This document shows, piece after piece, positions 9,110 to 17,261 of a DNA stretch of 64,000 nucleotides; the stretch's first letter is position 1; every line of letters starts with the position of its first letter. This DNA is from Scytonema hofmannii PCC 7110. Its GTDB lineage: Bacteria; Cyanobacteriota; Cyanobacteriia; Cyanobacteriales; Nostocaceae. The stretch is taken from positions 1 to 64,000 of the forward strand of contig NZ_KQ976356.1 of NCBI RefSeq assembly GCF_000346485.2, written 5' to 3'. A model generated the notes under the pieces. That model searched no databases, was not told the origin of the DNA, and saw nothing but the letters and a program-made list of their open reading frames with translations. The translations under genes and the position numbers were made by a program.

Positions 9110-9847
9110 ATGAAACCACAGTTGAAGTTTCCTAAGAAAGGAATAATCATCGGGTCAACAATTGGTCTGGTGACTCTATTCAGTACAACCCCCAGTTATG
9201 CCTTCTCAATCGATGATTTCTTTAATGAGATTTTGGGCGAACTCAATAGCTATTTTGAGTCAACCAAAAACGAACTCACTGCAGCAGTTAATGAAGCTTG
9301 GGGTGGGATGAAAAGCGAAGCCACTTCTGCTATTAAGACTGGTAGTATGGATATGCCCAACCCCGTTGCCAGTGCCAACAAACTGAAAGACCAACTTAAA
9401 GGTAAGGGTAACTGGAACGAAAGCAACACTGTCGAAGGTGCAGTATCAGCTGCAAACGAACTAGAGCGTGAAACCACCCGCGCCACAGTTGAGAGCGTCC
9501 TGGGAGAGCAAGGGCAGGAACGTACCAAAAAGGAAATTGAAGTCACCGAACAAACTGTAGCCGAAGCGAAAGAACTCGCGGAATCTGCACAAACAATGGA
9601 TGCTTCACAAAACATCCTCAAGGTTATTGCAGCCCAAAACTCACAAATTGTCTCTATGTTGGGACAATCCCGTACTGATGGTTTGCAAGCACGGCATGAC
9701 GCCCAGCAAACTAACCTGATGCTATCTCAAATTGCCGAACAAGGTGCAAGCGATCGCCGCCGTCAAAACCTGATGATGGACGGCATCAACGCTCAGTATC
9801 TGGAAATTGCTGGATTTAGCAGCCTGAAAACTACAGCAGGTGAATAA
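9110..9847 (+). CDS. VirB5/TrbJ-like periplasmic T4SS protein
   Basis: ATG 9110 (MKPQLKFPKKGIIIG) is preferred over an upstream TTG at 9086 because it gives a normal signal peptide: basic start, hydrophobic IIIGSTIGLVTLFS, and cleavage near PSYA|FS. The mature part (about 215 residues) is Ala/Glu/Gln-rich and predominantly helical, ending in a region rich in N, Q and M (NLMLSQIAEQGASDRRRQNL). Secretion signal, helical composition and location between VirB4 and VirB6-like genes suggest the minor pilus component VirB5/TrbJ. The identity is inferred from context. Confidence 0.55.
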   Translation: MKPQLKFPKKGIIIGSTIGLVTLFSTTPSYAFSIDDFFNEILGELNSYFESTKNELTAAVNEAWGGMKSEATSAIKTGSMDMPNPVASANKLKDQLKGKGNWNESNTVEGAVSAANELERETTRATVESVLGEQGQERTKKEIEVTEQTVAEAKELAESAQTMDASQNILKVIAAQNSQIVSMLGQSRTDGLQARHDAQQTNLMLSQIAEQGASDRRRQNLMMDGINAQYLEIAGFSSLKTTAGE

Positions 9848-9893
9848 TTCACTGTAACCGAAGGGTCATCTCTGGAATGGGATGACCACTACT

Positions 9894-10058
9894 TGAAGAA
9901 GAATGCAGAATTCAGAACACAGGATTCAGAATCAATTAGTTGAAGGGTTCGTCTCTTACAAGCACCTCCAAATTAAAAATTTAGTGTGGTTTATTCATCC
10001 ACCAAGAGCTACAAATTCCCCAAGCTGAATTCTGACTCCTGACTCCTGAATTCTTTTT
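9894..10058 (+). repeat. palindromic heptamer element, copy 3
   Basis: Starts TTGAAGAAGAATGCAG and ends GACTCCTGAATTCTTTT just before the next gene. The core keeps the AAGCACCTCC and TTTATTCATCCACCA segments seen in other copies. Confidence 0.85.
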
Positions 10059-10073
10059 TGTTAACTAAGTGTC

Positions 10074-11225
10074 ATGTTAGAACATCTCGTAATTGCAACT
10101 GACCCATTTTTTGGACAAGACATTTTAGAGAATGCTGCTGGCGGAGCGCAACTAGTAGCTGAAGGGTTTAACGAGCTTTGGCAAGAAACTCTCAACGGCA
10201 ACCTGTACGGCTCAATGTGCAAAGTCGGTCAATTCTTTGCCCTAGCAACACTTGCCCTATACATGGTGGAACTGGGTAAAAGCTGGATAAACCAAGAGGA
10301 CATGAAAGCCCTCTCCAGTTGGATATGGCCCATCATTGTAGTCGGGCTGTTAACTAACAATGGCGCATTACTCAGAACTGGAACGCTTTCCATACGGAAT
10401 TACATCAACATTGTCAATAACGATGTTCTAGAGTTTACTGCTGCTGGAGCCAACCTGGAAGTCGCTTTCAACCGCGCAGTTGGTAATATCGCCCTTCAGC
10501 AACAAGTAGGCGCAGCGCAAGAAAGATGCCGCTCAATTCAAGGTAACACACAAGATGTCATTACCTGCTTGCAGCAAGCAGAAGCTGAACTCCAAACCTC
10601 TGCACCTGACTTATTTAAAGGAAGTGCTCCTGATAGTGGTAGTTGGGAGTTTAACCCCCTTAAAAGTCTATCCGATGCTAAAGACGCACTCGAAAATCTT
10701 TCTCCCGGTCAAGTCTTGGAAAAAGTTGGTAATTCTATCACCAGCACCATCGGTTCGATGATAACCGGGTTTGTTGCAGTTATCCTGCTCGCCCTCAATA
10801 ACGCCTACCAGTGGGGTATCGAATTCACGATGCTTCTAACCGCCCTCCTTGGTCCATTGGCAATTGGTGGTTCGCTACTCCCCTTTGGTATTAAACCTAT
10901 TTTCGCCTGGTTAACTGGTTATTTCACCGTTGGAATGGCGAAACTTTGCTTCAACATCATCATCGGTTTGTGCGGACAACTTATTGCTGACTCGGAACAA
11001 AACCAGCCTATGATATTTCTCCTTTTCGTTGGGTTAGTTTCCCCCATTCTGGCATCTGCACTTGCTGCTGGTGGTGGACTCGCTGTTTGGACGGGATTGG
11101 GTAAAGTTACATCATTTGGAGCCGAAGTTGCAGCCGGAATTGCAACTAGTGGAGCAAGTACAGCCTCTACAACTGCTGTTAATGCCACTAAATTTATTGG
11201 GTCAAAAGTTAAATTTAAAAAGTAG
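10074..11225 (+). CDS. VirB6/TrbL-like polytopic T4SS membrane protein
   Basis: A 383-residue protein with at least six hydrophobic segments: about 45-62, 80-97, 225-250, 255-275, 280-305 and 315-345, separated by a large polar loop (about 110-220) with two Cys. The Ala/Gly/Thr-rich C-terminus follows the last segment. This is the layout of VirB6/TrbL channel proteins. The assignment rests on topology and operon position. The stop codon TAG lies at the very edge of a heptamer repeat (AGTCAGGAATCAG). Confidence 0.7.
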   Translation: MLEHLVIATDPFFGQDILENAAGGAQLVAEGFNELWQETLNGNLYGSMCKVGQFFALATLALYMVELGKSWINQEDMKALSSWIWPIIVVGLLTNNGALLRTGTLSIRNYINIVNNDVLEFTAAGANLEVAFNRAVGNIALQQQVGAAQERCRSIQGNTQDVITCLQQAEAELQTSAPDLFKGSAPDSGSWEFNPLKSLSDAKDALENLSPGQVLEKVGNSITSTIGSMITGFVAVILLALNNAYQWGIEFTMLLTALLGPLAIGGSLLPFGIKPIFAWLTGYFTVGMAKLCFNIIIGLCGQLIADSEQNQPMIFLLFVGLVSPILASALAAGGGLAVWTGLGKVTSFGAEVAAGIATSGASTASTTAVNATKFIGSKVKFKK

Positions 11226-11714
11226 TCAGGAATCAGAATTCAGGAGTCAGAATTCAGAATTCAGAAGTTAGAATTCAGGAGTCAGAAGTTGGAAGTTAGA
11301 ATTCAGGAATCAGAACTTAGGAGTTAGAAGAAATGAGACAACCTGCTAGGACATTTCAAGATTTGATAGTTTGGCAAAAAGCGCATCAGTTTGTTTTATT
11401 AGTATATCAATTTACTGGTGAGTTCCCTAAAGCGGAAATATATGGGCTTACCTCCCAATTTAGACGTGCAGCAGTATCCATTCCTGCAAATATAGCAGAA
11501 GGATTTAAGAAAAAGGGAGCAGCAGATAAAGTACGATTTTTGAACATTGCACAAGGTTCTTTGGAAGAATGTCGTTACTATCTAATTCTTTCAAATGACC
11601 TTAAATATGGTGATACGTCAGGATTAATGCCTCAGCTTGAGGAAGTTAGTAGGCTACTAACAAGCTATGCTAATTCTATTCTGAATTCTGACTCCTGACT
11701 CCTGAATTCTTTTT
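11223..11714 (+). mobile_element. heptamer-armed element enclosing a four-helix-bundle gene
   Basis: A left arm of about 15 heptamers (AATTCAG, GAGTCAG, AAGTTAG types; 11223-11330) and an inverted right arm (about 11680-11714, GACTCCTGACTCCTGAATTC) flank a complete S23/IVP-family gene. The arms are the same sequences that form the other copies of this repeat in the window, which have a short non-coding core instead. The architecture (inverted arms around an IVP gene) parallels the intervening sequences found in some bacterial 23S rRNA genes. Mobility is inferred. Confidence 0.6.
11333..11698 (+). CDS. four helix bundle protein (S23/IVP family)
   Basis: A 121-residue protein carrying the family pattern: an N-terminal F-Q-D-L-I-V-W-Q-K-A block, QFRRAAVSIPANIAEG at about 42-57, then F-L-N-I-A-Q-G-S-L-E-E and a final helix. 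Members form pentameric four-helix bundles and are encoded in 23S rRNA intervening sequences or scattered in genomes; a related fold serves as Avd in diversity-generating retroelements. The function here is unknown. It interrupts the VirB6-VirB8 order and is embedded in repeat arms. Its C-terminal residues NSILNSDS are encoded by the right arm, which supplies the stop. No reverse transcriptase is nearby. Confidence 0.9.
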   Translation: MRQPARTFQDLIVWQKAHQFVLLVYQFTGEFPKAEIYGLTSQFRRAAVSIPANIAEGFKKKGAADKVRFLNIAQGSLEECRYYLILSNDLKYGDTSGLMPQLEEVSRLLTSYANSILNSDS

Positions 11715-11730
11715 GTCATTAACAATAATT

Positions 11731-12513
11731 ATGCTGAAAGCTAAGTCTAAGTCCCAACCAGCTCGTCTCCTCAGTTACGGTGAATCGACTTCTACACCAG
11801 TTGCGATCGCTCTTCTGATATCGGCAGGAGGAACTCTTCTCGGAGTGTTGTTATTGTTGGTAAATTTAGGAATGGTTTCTGGGATAAACCGTCATACAAA
11901 GGGCATGACTATCATTCAAATGAAAGACGGTTCTATCTCAAATGGTAAATTCGCTGCTCCTGGCGATCGCGATAACGAAACTATCAAAAGATTTATTTCC
12001 AACAGCATGATTGAAATGTTTGGTTGGAATGGACTCATACAAGCGTCGGAGAATGGTGAAAATATCACTAAGCCCGATAAAGGGGTGGACATTCAAACTA
12101 CAAGAAATAGTCGCCGGAAAATTCCAACTAAAGCTTGGGAAGCAGCATTTGCACTGTCTGAAGAGAAAGAATTTAGAGCAAATTTTCTCAAAAAGTTAGC
12201 TGAACTCGTTCCGAGTGGAGTATTCAACGGCGAGATTCAAGTTTCGCTGGTTACGCGATATGTTTCCGAACCCAGAAAAATTAAAGATGGAAGATGGGAG
12301 GTTGATTATATCGGTACAATTGTTAGCTTTGATAGAGATGAAAATCAAGGCAGAGGTGTAGCTTTCAATAAAACAATTACTGTGGAAGCTATTGATACTC
12401 CCAAGTTACCTAAAAATCCTACTGAACTGGATAAAAAGATTTATTTGGCACGAGAAGCTGGTTTGGAGATTATGGAAATTGTTGATTATAATCTTGGGAA
12501 AAAAGAAAAGTAA
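11731..12513 (+). CDS. VirB8-like bitopic T4SS protein
   Basis: ATG 11731 (MLKAKSKSQPARLL) is chosen over an upstream start at 11713 that lies at the repeat edge. It gives about 260 residues: a short cytoplasmic tail, one membrane segment (about 23-48, rich in I, L, G), then a soluble domain with alternating strands and helices and no Cys. This bitopic plan, with a periplasmic domain of about 200 residues, fits VirB8/TraE-type assembly factors. It precedes VirB10 and VirB9. No diagnostic motif is visible, so the call depends on topology and order. Confidence 0.55.
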   Translation: MLKAKSKSQPARLLSYGESTSTPVAIALLISAGGTLLGVLLLLVNLGMVSGINRHTKGMTIIQMKDGSISNGKFAAPGDRDNETIKRFISNSMIEMFGWNGLIQASENGENITKPDKGVDIQTTRNSRRKIPTKAWEAAFALSEEKEFRANFLKKLAELVPSGVFNGEIQVSLVTRYVSEPRKIKDGRWEVDYIGTIVSFDRDENQGRGVAFNKTITVEAIDTPKLPKNPTELDKKIYLAREAGLEIMEIVDYNLGKKEK

Positions 12514-12546
12514 TTAGTTGTTATTCCTGTTGGGAGATTATGTTTT

Positions 12547-12590
12547 AATGAACCGCAGAGGCGCAGAGGGCGCGAAGGAAGAAATAGGTA
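12547..12590 (+). repeat. cyanobacterial ACCGCAGAGG-type dispersed repeat
   Basis: GAACCGCAGAGGCGCAGAGG followed by GCGCGAAGGAAG is a single arm of the repeat whose inverted form appears before the coupling-protein gene (about 17166-17200). It fills the gap between the VirB8-like and VirB10 genes. Confidence 0.6.
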
Positions 12591-12645
12591 TCCTGCACTA
12601 CCGAAGAGAGTAGTTATTGAATAATTAATAGTTTGAATTAGGAAG

Positions 12646-14574
12646 ATGTTAAAGTTAGTAGATGAGCACCACAATAATCATACAGTCTCTTCTGTTGATG
12701 ACCTTTTGACAATTGATGATAAAGAGAAGAAGTTACCATCTGTAGACAGCCTTTTACCAATTGATGAAGATAAGGAAGTTTTAAAGGAGGAAAACGAAAG
12801 TTTAGATTCAGATGTAGATGATGAAAGCAATGGAGAGGACCCCGCAGCAGTCCAAACTAAACACGATTTTGTTACCTCTCCTTGGTCAAGAATGGGGATT
12901 ATTGGTGGTGCATTTGGGGCTGGATTTCTACTTCTATTTCTCATGCTCAATGGTATAATGAACGGCGGTGGTAGCAAAAGCGCTAAAACTTTAGAAGTTA
13001 CCCCTACCCCTACTCCCACTGCTGCTTCTGACAAGCAAGAAGGAGATGTTTACGCTAAGCTCGCTCTCGCCAAGCAACAAGAAGAACTTGATGCGCTAAA
13101 TGGTAAGGAGAAAAGGGAAGGAATTGAAGAAGATGAAGCTAAAAAGGACGAAAAAGACGCTAAATCTCAGAAAGATGAAGATAAAGATGATAAGAAAGAG
13201 CGTCCCGTTCGCCAGCGTAGAGTCAGGGAAAGGGTCGTTGCTCAAGAAACACCTCCTCCCAGACGGCGGGTAAACCGAGAAGCAAGCGAATCCGAACCAG
13301 TTAGACCGAGGCGTAGAGAAGTAGCTCAACAACCCATACCCCCCATTCGTCCTACTGCTGCTGCACCAAAACTTCCTCGCAATAACAATTCTGGAAATTC
13401 CCTACTGGCAACGGCGGTAAGCAACAACCAAAGTCAAGCTGTAGCCAAAGACCCACTTGCCGAACTCGAACGCCTGCGTAGCATGGGCAATGTCGGTCGA
13501 GTTGAGTATGCGTTCGGCTTTGCCGCTGCCCCTTGGGCAATCGCCAGCACAACCACAGAAGCCACTCCTAAAATAGAAGAAACTGCTGATGATAGTACTA
13601 CCCGCCCTCGTCGCCGCCGCAATCGTCGCAGCGAGAATGTTGAAACAGCTACCAACACCCCCAAAGAAATTGAAGAACTCCGCCCACGCTGGGAACCTGT
13701 AATCAACGACAATAGCTCTAACATTGATAATGGGGAAGACAGCCTGACCGTACCAGTCGCACATAACCTATTACAAGAAGAAACACAAAGTCCTGGGGAA
13801 GTTGCTGTTACCAAAGAAAATACCCTAGAAGATGGTGATGCTAGTAGTAAGGAAAACAATAAATCTGAAACAGTCGCGTATGGATACTTAGCTGAAGAAG
13901 CATTAATTTTAGAAGAAAGAAAACCTCAGTATCTGGTTGTTGGTTCATTTGCCAGTGCAACCTTAGTCACTCCCCTCCTACTACCACAAGGTAACAATAA
14001 CAACCGTTCCCCAGAGCAAACAAATACATTGCGGTTTGTCGCTCAGTTGGAGGAACCGCTTTACAGCAATACAGGGGAAATCGCCATACCTGCAGGTACG
14101 CAAGTAACGATTTCAATGCTTTCAGTTGATGGCTCATCAGGGGTAAGAGCGGAAGTCACAGCCATTCTCAAGGACGGGACTGAGTATCCAATATCACCTG
14201 GCACAATATCTGTTTTAGGAGAAGCAGGTTCGCCTCTCATTGCCAAACCCTATGATGACAAGGGACCAGAAATCGCTAAGTATGACACGACTATTGGTGC
14301 GCTAGCTGGGCTTGCCAAAGTTGGAGAAATTATGAATAAGCCTGATGAAGAAGTCACGGAAGATTTGCCTTTGGGTGGAACAAGAACCCGCAGCCGCAAT
14401 AACAATCGTAATATGACAGGAGCCTTTATAGAAGGTTTCTTCGGTAGGTTAAGCGAGACAGTCGGTAAGCGAACCGAACAGGCTACTAAGGAAATCACCA
14501 GCAGACCAAACGTTTGGTACATCCCTAAAAATACCAGAATCACCATTCAAGTTAACAGGTCGATAAAACTATGA
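12646..14574 (+). CDS. virB10: VirB10/TrbI-family T4SS core protein
   Basis: A 642-residue protein. An acidic cytoplasmic N-terminus (two copies of an S-V-D-D-L-L/S-V-D-S-L-L motif) leads to one membrane segment (about 83-107), a long charged and Pro/Arg-rich periplasm-spanning region (to about 330), and a C-terminal TrbI-like beta domain (about 465-642; FVAQLEEPLYSNTGEIAIPA, AIPAGTQVTISML). VirB10 proteins link inner and outer membranes in the transfer channel. The gene overlaps the VirB9-like gene by 4 bp (ATGA), showing translational coupling. The order B10-B9 is reversed relative to the Agrobacterium operon. Confidence 0.8.
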   Translation: MLKLVDEHHNNHTVSSVDDLLTIDDKEKKLPSVDSLLPIDEDKEVLKEENESLDSDVDDESNGEDPAAVQTKHDFVTSPWSRMGIIGGAFGAGFLLLFLMLNGIMNGGGSKSAKTLEVTPTPTPTAASDKQEGDVYAKLALAKQQEELDALNGKEKREGIEEDEAKKDEKDAKSQKDEDKDDKKERPVRQRRVRERVVAQETPPPRRRVNREASESEPVRPRRREVAQQPIPPIRPTAAAPKLPRNNNSGNSLLATAVSNNQSQAVAKDPLAELERLRSMGNVGRVEYAFGFAAAPWAIASTTTEATPKIEETADDSTTRPRRRRNRRSENVETATNTPKEIEELRPRWEPVINDNSSNIDNGEDSLTVPVAHNLLQEETQSPGEVAVTKENTLEDGDASSKENNKSETVAYGYLAEEALILEERKPQYLVVGSFASATLVTPLLLPQGNNNNRSPEQTNTLRFVAQLEEPLYSNTGEIAIPAGTQVTISMLSVDGSSGVRAEVTAILKDGTEYPISPGTISVLGEAGSPLIAKPYDDKGPEIAKYDTTIGALAGLAKVGEIMNKPDEEVTEDLPLGGTRTRSRNNNRNMTGAFIEGFFGRLSETVGKRTEQATKEITSRPNVWYIPKNTRITIQVNRSIKL

Positions 14575-15392
14575 AGCTGAAATATTTAGCCAGATTAGGT
14601 CTGATTGGCTTTTATACGTTTGCAGCCGCAATCACCACAAATTTACCTGCCAGTGCAAGTATTATCCGCAAAGTTGCAGCTTCTCAAGTCACTGGAGAAA
14701 CTGCCCAACTACAAACCGTCAAAGTTTGGAACGGACACGGAGTATCGATTTCATTTTACCGTACCGGGGAAATTATCAAGAAAATCTGGTTGGATGACCC
14801 TTCAAAGTTTGTTTTTGACGTAGATGGATGTTTGGAAGGGTTGGGGAGATGTTCGCAGAAGAGTACGGGCGCTGGATTAATTCACATTCGTCGCATCGAA
14901 AAAGTTAAAATCCCCGGTCTACCGCAGGCTACTTACGGGGCGCACATGACGGTGATTACCGAATCTGGGTCAACTAGAAAAAGCTATCACTTCCGGATTG
15001 TACCTGGCAGTGGAAAACCAGAATACAGCCAAATTGAAATTATTGGCGATACCCCTAGCAAACCTGAAGAAGTTAAACCAAAAGTCAGTTACACAGCCCT
15101 CTCAGACAGTCGGTACATTTCTAGAGGAATGCAAGTTGCACTATCTAATCAGTGGGTGGTAAGAGATAGCAAACTTTGGCAGCGACTCAATAAACTTGTG
15201 GAATTGCGATCGCTTGGAGAAGAACTGGTGGTAGCAGCCAACAGCGCTGGAGTCTCAATGCAGTTAGTAGAAAAACTCATGCTGCTAGGTGGAAAACGCC
15301 TCATCGAAGTACAACCACCACAACGCAACAATCCACCTACCGCAACTCCAACCACGGCTCAATCAAACTTTGTCCTCAATCAAAATCAATGA
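14571..15392 (+). CDS. VirB9/TrbG-like T4SS outer-channel protein
   Basis: A 273-residue protein with a signal peptide (hydrophobic residues 9-25, cleavage near ASAS). A beta-rich segment with VWNGHGVSISFYRTGEIIKK at about 51-70 and FRIVPGSG later resembles the N-terminal half of VirB9/TrbG, whose strands read a hydrophobic address as a promoter of the channel core. The C-terminus is helical and Pro/Thr/Asn-rich and lacks a clear VirB10-binding domain. Coupled to VirB10 by a 4-bp overlap. The stop codon TGA is the first triplet of a heptamer repeat. Confidence 0.65.
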   Translation: MKLKYLARLGLIGFYTFAAAITTNLPASASIIRKVAASQVTGETAQLQTVKVWNGHGVSISFYRTGEIIKKIWLDDPSKFVFDVDGCLEGLGRCSQKSTGAGLIHIRRIEKVKIPGLPQATYGAHMTVITESGSTRKSYHFRIVPGSGKPEYSQIEIIGDTPSKPEEVKPKVSYTALSDSRYISRGMQVALSNQWVVRDSKLWQRLNKLVELRSLGEELVVAANSAGVSMQLVEKLMLLGGKRLIEVQPPQRNNPPTATPTTAQSNFVLNQNQ

Positions 15393-15554
15393 AGAAGAAT
15401 TCAGAAGTCAGAATACAGGAGTCAGAATCAATCAGTAGGGGATTCAGATCCACCACCTAGAAGCACCACCAAATCATAAGTCTTAAACCCGTTTATTCAT
15501 CCACCAGTCGTACAGAATTCATGCTGAATTCTGACTCCTGACTCCTGAATTCTT
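15390..15554 (+). repeat. palindromic heptamer element, copy 5
   Basis: Begins with the VirB9 stop codon (TGAAGAAGAATTCAG) and ends GACTCCTGAATTCTTT. The core has CCTAGAAGCACCACC and TTTATTCATCCACCAGTCG, the best-preserved copy of the family core. Confidence 0.9.
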
Positions 15555-15578
15555 TACTGATAAATCAAATAGCAAACT

Positions 15579-17018
15579 ATGTATAACGAAAACTTGACAT
15601 CCGACAACCAAATTCTAGATATCATAGCGGAGACAGAGGTGACTGCAATTGTACCAGTACGAACAATCGAAAAAACTACTGGTAGTCGGAAAGACCTAGC
15701 AATTCAGTATAAAAAGAAAAAATTGGATACTTGGCGCTATCTGATGGCAGCAGGTTTGTTTGCTGGGCTTGCTTTACATGGAATGATTAGGTTTGGAGGG
15801 ACTTACAATATCAGTGGCAGGATTAATGAATTTATACTGGGCAAACCAGCTGTGGCGCTAACACCGCCCACCAAATCTACAAATAATTCAAATTTGAATA
15901 CTTTGACAAAAAGCAAACAAACCAAGTCACAACCGATTGCTACCAAATACGTCAACGGCGCTCCTATTCCCGATTGGAGCCAAATGACCTTTAAAAATAT
16001 GAAATTTGGTGGATCGGGTAGCGTTGAATTTCCCAATATCAAAAATCCCGGTATGAAGGAGTTACGTACCTGGACTGCAGGTCAAAGCCTATCGGAAGTT
16101 ATGGAATTAGGGGATTTTGAGGCAACTGAATTCAATATTGAAGTTTTCACCCTCACAGATATTGCGGACATCACGGGAATCAACTTGAACAACTTCAAAC
16201 TGTCAGATTTTGAAACCCTCAAGTGGCAAACACTCGAAGACCTTGCTGAAGCAATTCCCAAGTTTGAAGATTTAAAAGTTGGAGCCATCCTACCCATTCA
16301 AGAGCTAGTGACTAAAGTTACAGGGAGTGCTGTAGATGACCAAACTGTTGGTGAGGTGCTGGACAACTACCCAGAGTTGGGAGAAGCTGAACTCGGTAAA
16401 TATGTTCAACTTGATAACTATAAGCTAACCAGCATTCCTGGTATTCAAGATGCCCAGCTAAAAGACTTTACCAACTGGCAAAATACTGCGATCGCTCTCG
16501 TGCCAGGATTAGCAGATGTACCGTTTGACCAGCTACCCAGCGTACCAATTCCCGATGTTAGCTTTATCGGTAAGGTTGATTTACCTCTGGGTTCGCTTGA
16601 AGGCGGACGGTGGAAGTCAATAAGCGGTAGCTATCAAGCTGGGTTCAATGTCTCGTGTGAGAAAAAATGCGGTCACATTGAAGTTGCTGGGAGCAATATT
16701 GTCACTGGCGCACAATGGATGTCAGGGAAAGACCAAAAGGTGAAAGGCGGATTTGGGATATTAGGCAAACTGAACGGTGGAAAGGAACCTACCGGACGAC
16801 ACCCCTTTGGAAAATCCTTCAAACAAGTCATTTGGGATATTAATGAAGCCGACGGTAGCATCACCACCGCGATGTTCTTCCGCATCTGCAAGCGCGGCTT
16901 CCCTGATTTGGGCTGCAGTCCCTACTTCATTGGTCCCGTTCCTTTCTTCACCTATCGCGAGATGGACTCAATTATCCTTGGCACTCCCCTTAACGTACCG
17001 AAAAAGGTAACGCCCTAA
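15579..17018 (+). CDS. T4SS-cluster-associated membrane protein of unknown function
   Basis: I do not recognise a family. The 479 residues show a polar N-terminus, one membrane segment (about 55-72), a Thr/Asn/Lys-rich linker, a middle region with repeated L-x-D-F/L-x-D-Y patterns (about 165-310), and a Gly-rich C-terminal domain with four Cys (CEKKCG near 356; CKRGFPDLGC near 437-446) that could form disulfides outside the membrane. The location between VirB9 and VirD4 suggests a lineage-specific channel or pilus component. The Cys arrangement is observed; the role is inferred. Confidence 0.6.
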   Translation: MYNENLTSDNQILDIIAETEVTAIVPVRTIEKTTGSRKDLAIQYKKKKLDTWRYLMAAGLFAGLALHGMIRFGGTYNISGRINEFILGKPAVALTPPTKSTNNSNLNTLTKSKQTKSQPIATKYVNGAPIPDWSQMTFKNMKFGGSGSVEFPNIKNPGMKELRTWTAGQSLSEVMELGDFEATEFNIEVFTLTDIADITGINLNNFKLSDFETLKWQTLEDLAEAIPKFEDLKVGAILPIQELVTKVTGSAVDDQTVGEVLDNYPELGEAELGKYVQLDNYKLTSIPGIQDAQLKDFTNWQNTAIALVPGLADVPFDQLPSVPIPDVSFIGKVDLPLGSLEGGRWKSISGSYQAGFNVSCEKKCGHIEVAGSNIVTGAQWMSGKDQKVKGGFGILGKLNGGKEPTGRHPFGKSFKQVIWDINEADGSITTAMFFRICKRGFPDLGCSPYFIGPVPFFTYREMDSIILGTPLNVPKKVTP

Positions 17019-17067
17019 GTTTCCTCAACTAACCCTGTCAAGGAGATGGTTGAAAAACAAGTATCTT

Positions 17068-17200
17068 CTTCGTGCTCTTCGCGTCTTCGCGGTTCAAAAA
17101 TATTTTTTAACCACAAAGACACAAAGAGCACGAAGGTAAGATGTCGAAAATTGGTTATTACCTCTCTCTTCCTCCGCGTCCTCTGCGTCTCTGCGGTTCT
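17068..17200 (+). repeat. imperfect long hairpin plus ACCGCAGAGG-type repeat
   Basis: CTTCGTGCTCTTCGCGTC... (17068-17100) pairs with ...ACAAAGAGCACGAAG (about 17103-17135), a stem of about 33 bp whose mismatches are mainly C-to-T or G-to-A changes. A second arm of the related type (CTCTGCGTCTCTGCGGTTC) follows at about 17180-17198. These occupy the leader of the coupling-protein gene. Confidence 0.7.
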
Positions 17201-17261
17201 TTAATAAAGCGAAACATGACGCGATCGCACCAGTCCTCACCCAAAATTAACCCACATTAAT

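Noticed and set aside
11333-11698. Avd of a diversity-generating retroelement
   Set aside because: The fold family is shared, but no reverse transcriptase or template/variable repeat pair was seen.
13096-13859. Several minus-strand frames inside virB10
   Set aside because: They are shadows of the low-complexity charged coding region on the plus strand.
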